The position numbers and the translations under genes are program-made. A stretch of 64,000 bases of DNA, from positions 2,790,001-2,854,000 of the forward strand of contig NZ_CP043318.1 in assembly GCF_001984825.2 (NCBI RefSeq). Reading direction: 5' to 3'. Origin of the DNA: Enterobacter chengduensis (GTDB lineage Bacteria > Pseudomonadota > Gammaproteobacteria > Enterobacterales > Enterobacteriaceae). This document shows positions 22,695-30,489 of this stretch, piece by piece; position 1 is the first letter of the stretch, and every line of letters starts with the position of its first letter. Below the pieces are notes generated by a model that made no database searches, was not told where the DNA came from, and saw only the letters and a program-made list of their open reading frames with translations.

Positions 22695-23281
22695 GTGAAG
22701 AACGTCACCAGCAGCGCCAGCAGCGCCTGAAGGAACAGGTGGATGCGCGCGTCGCGGCAGCCCAGGACGAGCGCGGGATCGTCATCGTCTTTACCGGCAA
22801 CGGCAAAGGTAAAACCACCGCCGCGTTCGGTACCGCCACCCGCGCGGTTGGCCACGGTCAGAAGGTCGGCGTTATCCAGTTTATTAAAGGTGAATGGCCC
22901 AACGGCGAGCGTAATTTGCTTGAGCCTCACGGGGTTGAGTTTCAGGTGATGGCGACCGGCTTTACGTGGGACACCCAGAACCGCGAAACCGATACCGCAG
23001 CCTGTCTCGCCGTCTGGGAGCATGCGAAGAGAATGCTGGCCGATCCCTCGCTGAATATGGTTCTGCTGGATGAAATAACGTATATGGTCGCCTACGACTA
23101 CCTGCCGCTTCACGCCGTTCTGGACGCGCTGAAAAACCGGCCTGCCCACCAGACGGTTATCGTCACGGGGCGCGGGTGTCATCGGGATATTCTGGAGATG
23201 GCGGATACCGTCAGCGAGCTGCGACCGGTTAAACATGCGTTTGATGCGGGCATCAAAGCGCAAATCGGAATAGATTACTAA
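22691..23281 (+). CDS. btuR: Cob(I)yrinic acid a,c-diamide adenosyltransferase
   Basis: A 196-aa CobA/BtuR enzyme adding the adenosyl group to corrinoids; length equals E. coli BtuR. The P-loop is GNGKGKTTAAFG (about 37-48). The ATGA overlap with yciK indicates co-translation. The window contains no other cobalamin gene. Confidence 0.97.
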   Translation: MSEERHQQRQQRLKEQVDARVAAAQDERGIVIVFTGNGKGKTTAAFGTATRAVGHGQKVGVIQFIKGEWPNGERNLLEPHGVEFQVMATGFTWDTQNRETDTAACLAVWEHAKRMLADPSLNMVLLDEITYMVAYDYLPLHAVLDALKNRPAHQTVIVTGRGCHRDILEMADTVSELRPVKHAFDAGIKAQIGIDY

Positions 23282-23283
23282 AG

Positions 23284-23314
23284 AAAAAAGCCCGGTGTCT
23301 GCACCGGGCTTTTA
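23284..23314. terminator. Bidirectional terminator between btuR and rluB
   Basis: AAAAAAGCCCGGTG / CACCGGGCTTTT with a TCTG loop lies between the convergent genes. Confidence 0.9.
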
Positions 23315-23316
23315 GA

Positions 23317-24192
23317 TTAACCGTTGTTATTACGGCTGCCGGAGCGGCGGCTGCTGTTCACCTGGCTGTGACGCTTCACCGCGCGACGGATTTGGTTCGC
23401 CTTCATGCGACGGCGGTCTTTCTCCACCGCCACTTTTGAGGTCGTTTCCGGCGTCAGGCCGACCAGCTCGCGCAGGTAGTTGGTTTGTGTCAGATCCAGT
23501 TCGGTATACCCCCCGCGCGGCAGGCCTTTCGGCAGCAGAATGTCGCCGTAGCGAACGCGAATCAGGCGGCTCACCTGGACGCCTACCGCTTCCCAGAGAC
23601 GACGCACCTCGCGGTTACGGCCTTCGGTCAGGGTGACGTTGTACCACTGGTTAATGCCTTCCCCACCGGTAAACTTGATGGTTTTGAACGCCGCAGGGCC
23701 GTCTTCCAGCTGAACGCCACGCGACAGATCGCGCAGTTTATTCTCATCAACCTGGCCAAATACGCGTACCGCGTATTCACGCTCCACTTCGCGGCTTGGG
23801 TGCATCAGACGGTTGGCCAGTTCACCATCGGTGGTAAACAGCAGCAGACCGCAGGTGTTCACGTCCAGACGACCAACGGCAATCCAGCGCGCACCGCGCA
23901 GCTTAGGCAGACGGTCAAACACCGTCGGACGACCTTCCGGGTCGTTGCGGGTACACAGCTCGCCTTCCGGCTTGTAGTAAGCCAGCACGCGACAGATCTG
24001 TTCGGCAGACTCTTTCACGGAGATAAGATGACCGTCGATGCGGATCTTCAGCCCCGGTACGATTTCAACGCGGTCACCCAGCGTGGCGATTTTACCGTCC
24101 ACACTCACGCGGCCCGCTTCAATAATGGCTTCGATTTCACGGCGTGAGCCGTGGCCGGCACGCGCCAGCACTTTCTGTAACTTCTCGCTCAT
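23317..24192 (-). CDS. rluB: 23S rRNA pseudouridine(2605) synthase
   Basis: A 291-aa RsuA/RluB-family enzyme. It has an N-terminal S4 RNA-binding domain (1-60), the catalytic motif [14 protein letters not shown] with the essential aspartate, and a basic C-terminal tail rich in Arg, Ser and Asn. It makes pseudouridine 2605 in helix 89 of 23S rRNA. The left end of the mobile element lies 17 bp before the start codon, so everything upstream of that point is foreign and the promoter is probably altered. Confidence 0.97.
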   Translation of the reverse strand: MSEKLQKVLARAGHGSRREIEAIIEAGRVSVDGKIATLGDRVEIVPGLKIRIDGHLISVKESAEQICRVLAYYKPEGELCTRNDPEGRPTVFDRLPKLRGARWIAVGRLDVNTCGLLLFTTDGELANRLMHPSREVEREYAVRVFGQVDENKLRDLSRGVQLEDGPAAFKTIKFTGGEGINQWYNVTLTEGRNREVRRLWEAVGVQVSRLIRVRYGDILLPKGLPRGGYTELDLTQTNYLRELVGLTPETTSKVAVEKDRRRMKANQIRRAVKRHSQVNSSRRSGSRNNNG

Positions 24193-24209
24193 TGAGCTTC
24201 CTCAGGTGT

Positions 24210-24225
24210 CGCCTTCACAGGCGTC
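24210..24225. repeat. attL core, 16-bp direct repeat copy 1
   Basis: CGCCTTCACAGGCGTC occurs here and again at 39535-39550, at the junctions with chromosomal genes rluB and yciO. The repeat carries a short internal dyad (CGCC...GGCG). It is the expected overlap of a tyrosine-recombinase integration; the integrase gene begins about 70 bp inside. Confidence 0.88.
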
Positions 24226-24292
24226 TGGTATACTTTCAAAAACAACGAGTTAGCATCAATAACAACTTAACTCACTGATATGTAACTATTTC

Positions 24293-24423
24293 ATGGTACA
24301 CAGCATGGCAAACAATATGTCACACAAGCTGTCACACACAATGATTCGTGGGCGCACATACTACACTAACTTTAGACTAAATGATTCAACAAGTTTTGTG
24401 CGCTTAAGTCTCGGTACTGATAG
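24293..24423 (+). pseudogene. 5' fragment of the element's integrase, split by an IS
   Basis: Codons 1-43 and part of 44 of a tyrosine integrase run from the ATG at 24293 to the IS boundary (other in-frame ATGs follow at codons 5 and 9). The segment GRTYYTNFRLNDSTSFVRLSLG has the look of the N-terminal domain of this integrase type. Removing the IS and one copy of its 4-bp duplication joins this in frame to the fragment at 25649, rebuilding one 555-aa protein. It reads away from attL, as usual for an integrase next to its attachment site. Confidence 0.8.
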
Positions 24424-24452
24424 TGACCTGCCCCCACGATTAGATACAACAC

Positions 24453-25286
24453 TCAGTTAGTAACGTCGGAATCTTCATTCTCAGAATGACCCTTTCTCCA
24501 GCCCGCTGCAAATTCAGACGGTGTCTGATAATTCAGCGTGGAGTGCGGGCGGCATTCGTTATAATCCTGCCGCCAGTCATTAATAATTTTCCTGGCATGA
24601 ACGATATCGCTGAACCAGTGCTCATTCAAACATTCATCGCGAAATCGTCCGTTAAAGCTCTCAATAAATCCGTTCTGCGTTGGCTTGCCCGGCTGGATTA
24701 AGCGCAACTCAACACCATGCTCAAAGGCCCATTGATCCAGTGCACGGCAAGTGAACTCCGGCCCCTGGTCAGTTCTTATCGTCGCCGGATAGCCTCGAAA
24801 CAGTGCAATGCTGTCCAGAATACGCGTGACCTGAACGCCTGAAATCCCAAAGGCAACAGTGACCGTCAGGCATTCCTTTGTGAAATCATCGACGCAGGTA
24901 AGACACTTGATCCTGCGACCGGTGGAAAGTGCGTCCATGACGAAATCCATCGACCAGGTCAGATTGGGCGCCGCCGGACGGAGCAGCGGCAGACGTTCTG
25001 TTGCCAGCCCTTTACGACGTCTTCTGCGTTTTACGCCCAGGCCACTGAGGTGATAAAGCCGGTACACGCGCTTATGATTAACATGAAGCCCTTCACGGCG
25101 CAGCAACTGCCAAATACGACGGTAGCCAAAACGCCTGCGCTCCAGTGCCAGCTCAGTGATGCGCCCTGATAAATGCGCATCAGCAGCCGGACGGTGAGCC
25201 TCATAGCGGCAGGTCGACAGGGATAAACCTGTAAGCCTGCAGGCACGACGTTGCGACAGACCGGTCGCATCACACATCAACATCAC
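24453..25286 (-). CDS. IS3-family transposase OrfB (DDE catalytic subunit)
   Basis: A 277-aa integrase-core protein. The DDE residues are seen in [17 protein letters not shown] and [15 protein letters not shown]; an N-terminal HTH_21-type domain precedes them. The frame is open upstream past the orfA stop, so the working transposase is probably an OrfAB fusion made by -1 frameshifting near 25310. Confidence 0.93.
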   Translation of the reverse strand: MMLMCDATGLSQRRACRLTGLSLSTCRYEAHRPAADAHLSGRITELALERRRFGYRRIWQLLRREGLHVNHKRVYRLYHLSGLGVKRRRRRKGLATERLPLLRPAAPNLTWSMDFVMDALSTGRRIKCLTCVDDFTKECLTVTVAFGISGVQVTRILDSIALFRGYPATIRTDQGPEFTCRALDQWAFEHGVELRLIQPGKPTQNGFIESFNGRFRDECLNEHWFSDIVHARKIINDWRQDYNECRPHSTLNYQTPSEFAAGWRKGHSENEDSDVTN

Positions 25287-25309
25287 GGCTTCCCGCTTCT
25301 GGTCTGTCG

Positions 25310-25573
25310 TCAGTACTTTCGCCCAAGAGCCACCTGAAGCGCCTCTTTATCCAGCATGGCTTCGGCAAGCAGCTTCTTGAGTCTGGTGTTCTCTTCCTCA
25401 AGCGACTTCAGGCGCTTAACTTCAGGCACCTCCATACCGCCATACTTCTTACGCCAGGTGTAAAACGTGGCATCGGAAATGGCATGCTTGCGGCAGAGTT
25501 CACGGGCGGGTACCCCAGCTTCGGCTTCGCGGAGAATACTGATGATCTGTTCGTCGGAAAAACGCTTCTTCAT
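25310..25573 (-). CDS. IS3-family transposase OrfA
   Basis: An 87-aa protein with an N-terminal helix-turn-helix ([21 protein letters not shown]) and a C-terminal leucine-zipper segment ([20 protein letters not shown]) for multimerisation, the standard OrfA layout. It binds the IS ends and supplies the N-terminal part of OrfAB. Confidence 0.92.
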   Translation of the reverse strand: MKKRFSDEQIISILREAEAGVPARELCRKHAISDATFYTWRKKYGGMEVPEVKRLKSLEEENTRLKKLLAEAMLDKEALQVALGRKY

Positions 25574-25648
25574 GGGGATGTCCTCATGTGGCTTATGAAG
25601 ACATTACTAACATCGGGGTGTACTAATCAACGGGGAGCAGGTCAATAG

Positions 25649-27185
25649 CCGAAAGCAAGCGGAAGTGATCATGAATCAGATCCGTCCTTTCATTCCCCTC
25701 GTGCAGAATGGAACGATGAGCCTCGAAGAGTTCAAACAAAAAATGCAGGGTTACCGGAACGCCACAAAAAAGGATTTCGACGAGTACCTACTGAACTGGC
25801 TTAGGAGTGGTCTCGAAGAGGCTAAACGATTGCCAGAGTTAGGACGGTATCATAAAGAAATCACTGGTGATCCTTTATCCCCGCCAGATACAGCAAACGA
25901 AGCGCGAGGCTACGCTAACCACTATTTGGGCAAGATGTACAGTGGCGAAGATATGACGGCCCAAATGATGGTCGCAGCGCTGAAAATGAAAAAGTTAGAT
26001 GTCAATGAATCCGACCTTGATCAGGTTCATCATATCGCCAGCCAGATAGATATGAATCAGGCCCTTATGTCACAGGCTTATGAAGCATTCTATTCTGGTG
26101 ATTTGACACGATACCAGCAGATCATTGATTCGATGGGATCAGCTTTACAAAATGCAGCTCCGGCAGTTATCCCCGCACCAGTGCAGCAAAATACAGCGAA
26201 AATTGCCGAGACTGAACCAGCACACATCCCAAGATTGTTGGAAGCGTGGAATGTCTATATAAAGGATAAGGGTCAAAAGTGGCGCAAGCAAACAGCAAAT
26301 GAGAATCAGCGTTTCTTTGATGTCCTATATCATGTTGTGGGTGATATCCCTGTTGATAGCGTTAAGAAACAGCATATAAGGGATTCTCTCAAGGTGGCAG
26401 AGAATCTGCCTACTCGAACTAAACTACCCTACTCCAGAATGAGTCTTGCCGAGTGCATTGATTACGATGTCCCTGAGGATGATCTGATCGCCAGTGAGCA
26501 TGTCCACAAACATTTAAAGCTTTGGCGTTCCTTGTTCAAAACATATCTAGTCGATCAGAAAGATATTCTTACCAAATCTCCAACCGATGGGATCACATAC
26601 GAGGTGAAGCCTAACCGAGGTGGGAGCTACACAGCCAGTGAACTGAGTCGAATCAAAGAGCATCTCTTTGCACTACCAGACAGTGATTATCGTAAATGGT
26701 ACTTCCTGACCCTGATTTATACAGGTGCTAGACGTGGTGAAATAGCGGATATCCTTAAGCACCACATACGGAAAGATGAGGAGACCGAGCGCTGGTATAT
26801 CTTTATTGAAGGAGGGAAAACCGAACACGCCCGGCGACAGGTTCCAATCCATAAGGCTATAGAGGCAGGGCTCTTGTCTTGTATAAAAAACCTTAAGGAT
26901 TCCGATCATGTATTTGCCAAACTTCCCAACTACACCACCGTAACCACAGATTGGGTGGTTATGATGAAGGGATTAGACATCCCAGATTATAACGAGTTTG
27001 AACTCAAGCGCAGGGTCCATTCACTGAGACACACATTTATAAGCAGTGCTATCACATCAGTCGGAAATTCCTCACTAGTACAGTTTGTCGTGGGACACAG
27101 TAGAACGCAGTCATTAGGTATAACAGCCAGATACACACATACACCAGACTTAAAGGACCTACTTAAAGTAGTTGACGCTATATAA
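25649..27185 (+). pseudogene. 3' fragment of the element's tyrosine integrase, catalytic domain intact
   Basis: This frame continues the 24293 fragment; within it an ATG at 25665 opens 506 codons. The catalytic residues, numbered from that ATG, are R356 (YTGARRGEI), K385, H452-R455 (HSLRHT), H478 (VVGHS) and Y490 (ARYTH), so the catalytic domain is complete. The loss is the first 43-49 residues, part of the arm-binding/N-terminal region. A truncated product from 25665 or 25671 may be made but probably could not integrate or excise normally. Before the IS the protein would have been 555 aa. Confidence 0.85.
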
Positions 27186-27223
27186 AAGGTAGCATGCAGA
27201 GCTTAACACTCTGCATGCACTGG

Positions 27224-28333
27224 TTACTTTATATGCTTACTTAGAAATCTAGCAAACTGGTTAGTTGAGCCCAGATAATTTGGATACGCTTTTTTCAAAG
27301 ATTTAACGCTTTCCGTAGCTAGTAATACAGCAATTGGCACCTCTGGATTTGCATCATCTCTTTTCAAAGCTTCGAGGGCTTCATCAGCTTGATTTATCCT
27401 GTAAGGAGTCACAGAAACTTCAAATTTTATCTTGCCAGGCTGCTGTTCATCTTTGACTCTTTTCATTGTAACTAAATAATGACCTTTATGATTCTTAGGT
27501 ATTTTATTTTTAAGTTCATTCTGACTTGTAACAGATAGGGAAAAAACATAACTACCTAATTTACTTATGACAGAAAGATGCTCTGCAAGCGCTTTAAGTT
27601 CCTTTTGGTATTCTTTTACAACTTCTTTATCTAAAACGCATGCTTTCTCATCATGCGCTACTAGGCAACCGGAAAGATAGAAAAATCTGCGCCAATCTTC
27701 ATGTCCTTCACTAGAGGTTTTGAGTTTGATATTTTCGAGTGTATCAATAATCTCCAAACTTGTTGCCCATGCATGCTGAAGTTGAGTACGAAGCTGAACT
27801 TCAATCTTTGTTTTCTTCCATGGGTAATTATCATCCGATGAATCGAAGCAACTGTATACTAAGTGAATACCACCATATCCACTTTCTTTTGGAGTCAAGT
27901 AATCTGACTCTTTAATAATTTTATGGACAGATCTACTTTTTACCAGTCTTTCTCGTAGTTCTTTTAGTTGTTCGATATTTTTAACTATCGCACGGCAACC
28001 GCCAATATCTTGCATTCGAGTAACTCGAATAGCATTTGAAGTTTTACCATTATCTAAAGTTGGGCGCTCTAATTTATCTATTATTGTTGAAAGACGCTTC
28101 AACCGTCTTGCAACAATTGTTTTTTTATCAATTTTTGCTGCTGCGCGAGCTAGATGATTCTTCATCAACATTAATGGGTAAAGATGCAGCTCACGAAAGT
28201 TTTGAATCATTGCAATAGCCTGTGCTTTTTGCTCACCATCGCAGCCGTGTCTTATACTTTGAGCAGACTTATCAATAAGAGTTTTAGAAAATTTCAATGT
28301 ACATTTTTGACTCTCGTAAACTTCATTCCCCAT
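27224..28333 (-). CDS. RelA/SpoT-domain protein, candidate (p)ppGpp-like synthetase toxin or defence effector
   Basis: A 369-aa protein with a complete RelA/SpoT synthetase domain: RLKRLSTIIDKLERP, RMQDIGGCRAIV, GYGGIHLVY and KIEVQLRTQLQHAWATSLEI match the nucleotide-binding and catalytic motifs in order. No HD hydrolase domain precedes it, nor TGS or ACT after it. The C-terminal half (about 210-369) is not recognised. Single-domain synthetases on mobile elements include toxSAS toxins (FaRel, PhRel, CapRel) acting on nucleotides or tRNA and in phage defence. I place the start at 28333 (MGNEVYES), where GGGAGG stands 9 nt before; the frame is open to 28387. The gene is AT-rich compared with its neighbours. 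Confidence 0.82.
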   Translation of the reverse strand: MGNEVYESQKCTLKFSKTLIDKSAQSIRHGCDGEQKAQAIAMIQNFRELHLYPLMLMKNHLARAAAKIDKKTIVARRLKRLSTIIDKLERPTLDNGKTSNAIRVTRMQDIGGCRAIVKNIEQLKELRERLVKSRSVHKIIKESDYLTPKESGYGGIHLVYSCFDSSDDNYPWKKTKIEVQLRTQLQHAWATSLEIIDTLENIKLKTSSEGHEDWRRFFYLSGCLVAHDEKACVLDKEVVKEYQKELKALAEHLSVISKLGSYVFSLSVTSQNELKNKIPKNHKGHYLVTMKRVKDEQQPGKIKFEVSVTPYRINQADEALEALKRDDANPEVPIAVLLATESVKSLKKAYPNYLGSTNQFARFLSKHIK

Positions 28334-28418
28334 TCCCGATATCCTCCCGTTAATATTATTGCCATGTATGTACGCATGAGAATGCATACTGGCTGAAAAC
28401 TCAAGTCATTTATGCTAC

Positions 28419-28595
28419 TTACGTATGATTTTCTTCATAAATTTTAAGGGCTTTTGCTAACTCCAACTGAAAGGCAAATGACAAGCGGGAGCGGCTGATC
28501 TTGATACCGTCAATAATGATGTATGTAGGGTAAGCGGTCACCATGCGCCCGCCATAGGGAAAGCGTATAGGGTGGGTAGACTTATCGTTATTCAT
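28419..28595 (-). CDS. Small protein (58 aa) upstream of the RelA/SpoT gene, unknown
   Basis: A 58-codon frame beginning MNNDKSTHPIRFPYGG and ending KALKIYEENHT, 85 nt upstream of the RelA/SpoT gene on the same strand. It has normal codon usage, a possible beta-rich first half (MVTAYPTYIIIDGIKIS) and a helical C terminus. It is not recognised. The ribosome-binding site is weak. Its place and size fit an antitoxin or accessory protein for the downstream synthetase, but that is inference from position alone. Confidence 0.5.
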   Translation of the reverse strand: MNNDKSTHPIRFPYGGRMVTAYPTYIIIDGIKISRSRLSFAFQLELAKALKIYEENHT

Positions 28596-28991
28596 TTATG
28601 TGTCATCCGTCTGGAAGGGAGTAATCCCGGTAACGGATGGTTGATCTAAAATCGATCAAAATCAATAACTTAACAGATCACCAAATCCAGGGGGTGTACA
28701 CTGGCAAACCTCCCCCAGCGCCTTATCTTGTGTGGGAAAATATCTTAGAGTTTGGATATAGTTGCCAGGCACCACGAACCGATCCCCCGGGGGGTCTTGA
28801 TGATGTTTCATAAATATCCTAACCCGTCAATACTGATCATTCACCCACCCATCAATCTTTACACTTCTTGACACTACATGCCCATACCGATCCGACTCTT
28901 CAGACCACCCAAACAAATCAACCACTTAAAAACAACAGTATTGTATTCTGTCCTTTTACCCTGTGGACCAGTGGCCCCGCCGGGCCACCCC

Positions 28992-29007
28992 GGAGGCGTC
29001 CGCCTCC
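28992..29007. repeat. GC-rich hairpin GGAGGCG / CGCCTCC
   Basis: Two 7-bp arms separated by 2 nt form a perfect hairpin. It is the first of several in the cluster. Confidence 0.6.
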
Positions 29008-29011
29008 CCTG

Positions 29012-29085
29012 TGCGCCTGTGGCGCGTTATCTTGTGGCAAGCAATACAAACCCACAGGGTTAAGAGTGGTAGCGCCACAGGCGCA
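29012..29085. repeat. 14-bp inverted repeat pair
   Basis: TGCGCCTGTGGCGC at 29012-29025 and its exact complement GCGCCACAGGCGCA at 29072-29085 can form a long stem; each arm also folds on itself. Hairpins GGGCC...GGCCC and GGGGCGAA...TTCGCCCC follow to 29136. Confidence 0.65.
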
Positions 29086-29144
29086 TACAGAGAGCGGGCC
29101 TACAGAGGCCCTTTGAGGGGCGAAGGCTTTCGCCCCGATTGGTA

Positions 29145-29184
29145 ATGAGAAAGACTATCGTTTACAAACGATATTGATTCTCAT
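29145..29184. repeat. 40-bp dyad, candidate tyrosine-recombinase site
   Basis: The structure is ATGAGAA, a 4-nt mismatch, TATCGTTT, a central AC, then AAACGATA, a 4-nt mismatch and TTCTCAT. The inner 18 bp and the outer 7-bp arms are perfect. Two inverted arms around a short centre are the form of a tyrosine-recombinase core site. A compact recombinase gene begins 347 bp downstream. Confidence 0.55.
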
Positions 29185-29530
29185 GTGGGAATAAAAAAGC
29201 TGGGGATTTTTTCTTGAGGGTAAATTGAAAATTTGCCAGGCAACACCATTACGAAACAATAATTAATTACCCACAAATACAGTAACTTAAAGGCGATGAG
29301 GGAGTGAAATAACCTTGCCAGCTTTGTGGTAATAGTACATTAAGCAACCATCATTTACCCACTTAAACAGCCCATTACCTCCCCTGCTGGGTCATTACTC
29401 TGCCATTAAACGCGATTAAACCCGATTTAATTCACTAAAAAGACACATCTTAAAATTAATCATTTTTGTCGTTTACAACCGCCTGTTTTTCATCAAGAAT
29501 TGATCACAGTTAGGATCTGGAGGGTACATA

Positions 29531-30097
29531 ATGAATTTCGTAGAGGGCTGTAAATCAGTTCAGGAAGTGAAAGCGGTAGCGGTTGAGCTACTCAAACAGG
29601 GCAAGGGGCTGACGCTTTACCGTGACGCCTGGTTGCTGGGTTATGAATTAATGCTGAGGGTGTCGGATCTGCGCTCTATCCGTTATGACGACATCAAAGG
29701 CGATCACCTTGTCCTGCCCCAACAGAAAACGGGTGAATCTGTCCGGGTGAGGCTCACCGATACAGCTAAACGCATCATAGCGGCCCGGAGAGAGGCGAAC
29801 CCTGATCATGTGTACCTCTTACAGTTGGACAGCCACAGGAGCAAGGGAAAACCTGTGAGCCGCTCCAAATTGCATGAGGAAATTAGCTACGCCGGGGAAA
29901 AGCTGGGGCTGAATATTTCGACCCACAGCATGAGGAAGAGTAAACCAACGATTGGTTATGACAATGGGGAGGATATAGCCGTAATCAGTAAGGCATTAGG
30001 GCACAAATCGTTATCCAGTACGCTCCATTACATTGGGGCCACACAACGCAAAGTAGATGATTTTAGTGATAAATATTCAATAGAGGATCTGTTATGA
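29531..30097 (+). CDS. Compact tyrosine recombinase (188 aa)
   Basis: A catalytic-domain-only recombinase about the size of FimB. All catalytic residues are present: R43 (LRVSDLRS), K66 (QQKTGE), H132 and R135 (THSMRKS), H158 (ALGHKS) and Y167 (LHYIG). It lacks the N-terminal core-binding domain of phage integrases. Such proteins resolve multimers or invert DNA in plasmids, phages and fimbrial loci. A good ribosome-binding site (CTGGAGG) precedes the ATG. Its stop overlaps the next gene (TTATGA). A likely substrate is the dyad at 29145; target and function are inferred. Confidence 0.85.
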   Translation: MNFVEGCKSVQEVKAVAVELLKQGKGLTLYRDAWLLGYELMLRVSDLRSIRYDDIKGDHLVLPQQKTGESVRVRLTDTAKRIIAARREANPDHVYLLQLDSHRSKGKPVSRSKLHEEISYAGEKLGLNISTHSMRKSKPTIGYDNGEDIAVISKALGHKSLSSTLHYIGATQRKVDDFSDKYSIEDLL

Positions 30098-30357
30098 AAA
30101 GTAAGGCTGTCCCTAATTCTGCCCGCAAAGCACGTCGCCAAAACATGGTCATTTTGCTGGCGGTGGTAATGATGGGGACCTTTTCCGCCGATGAGGCTAA
30201 AGCCGGGCGTATTACCATGAGTGACCCGCAAGAGGAGACCACAGCGGACGGTAAGCGCGTTTGTATTTACACCAACAGTATTTACACGTTTACCACGGTT
30301 ACCCGGTCCCAGAATTGCCCATACAGCAAAACGTTTGATACAGAAGATGCCGAATGA
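30094..30357 (+). CDS. Small exported protein, unknown, coupled to the recombinase
   Basis: An 87-aa precursor. The basic N terminus, hydrophobic core (MVILLAVVMMGTF) and AKA before Gly38 form a typical signal peptide. The mature 50 aa is acidic with two cysteines (RVCIYT, NCPYS) that could form a disulfide in the periplasm. The ATGA overlap with the recombinase gene indicates translational coupling. It is not recognised. The pairing of an exported protein with a site-specific recombinase is unexpected. Confidence 0.65.
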   Translation: MKSKAVPNSARKARRQNMVILLAVVMMGTFSADEAKAGRITMSDPQEETTADGKRVCIYTNSIYTFTTVTRSQNCPYSKTFDTEDAE

Positions 30358-30451
30358 TTTCGGTGAAACAAAGTTTCATGGCTAAAGCCACAAGAGGAAT
30401 CAGAATGAAACAGGAGCAAGTAAGGTTAGCTGTCCAACAGGCAGAAAGAGA

Positions 30452-30480
30452 AAAGGCTCCCACCAGGGGAGCCTTTATTG
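30452..30480. terminator. Bidirectional terminator
   Basis: AAAAGGCTCCC / GGGGAGCCTTT with a short loop lies between the rightward recombinase operon and the leftward tape-measure operon, and can serve both. Confidence 0.85.
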
Positions 30481-30489
30481 TATGGGCGG

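Larger units (their letters stand above)
24424..25644. mobile_element. IS3-family insertion sequence (IS407-like), complete, 1221 bp
   Basis: The ends are imperfect inverted repeats: TGACCTGCCCCC at the left and, reading inward from the right, TGACCTGCTCCCC. The target duplication is ATAG (24420-24423 and 25645-25648), 4 bp as expected of the IS407 group. It carries overlapping orfA and orfB on the minus strand. Both look intact, so the IS may be active. It splits the integrase gene of the surrounding element. Confidence 0.93.
28596..29530. other. 935-bp non-coding region with hairpins and a 40-bp dyad
   Basis: No convincing gene is present. The segment 28960-29140 is a chain of GC-rich hairpins. 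A 40-bp dyad lies at 29145-29184. The stretch 29190-29520 is AT-rich, with TTACCCAC twice and a repeat of TCGTTTACAA, the core of the dyad, at 29469. The region looks like cis-acting sequence (recombination site, origin or packaging signal) serving the recombinase that follows. Confidence 0.55.

Noticed and set aside
24210..24225. tRNA or tmRNA gene as integration target
   Set aside because: No tRNA cloverleaf is found at either junction; the core lies in the rluB leader.
28868..29145. Three overlapping open frames across the hairpin cluster
   Set aside because: They are in different frames of the same GC-rich repeats, with no ribosome-binding site; the hairpins explain the sequence better.
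29145..29184. Protelomerase target (linear phage-plasmid telomere)
   Set aside because: The dyad has suitable length, but no protelomerase-sized gene (500-650 aa) is present, and the element is integrated between direct repeats. Kept only as a recombinase-site candidate.
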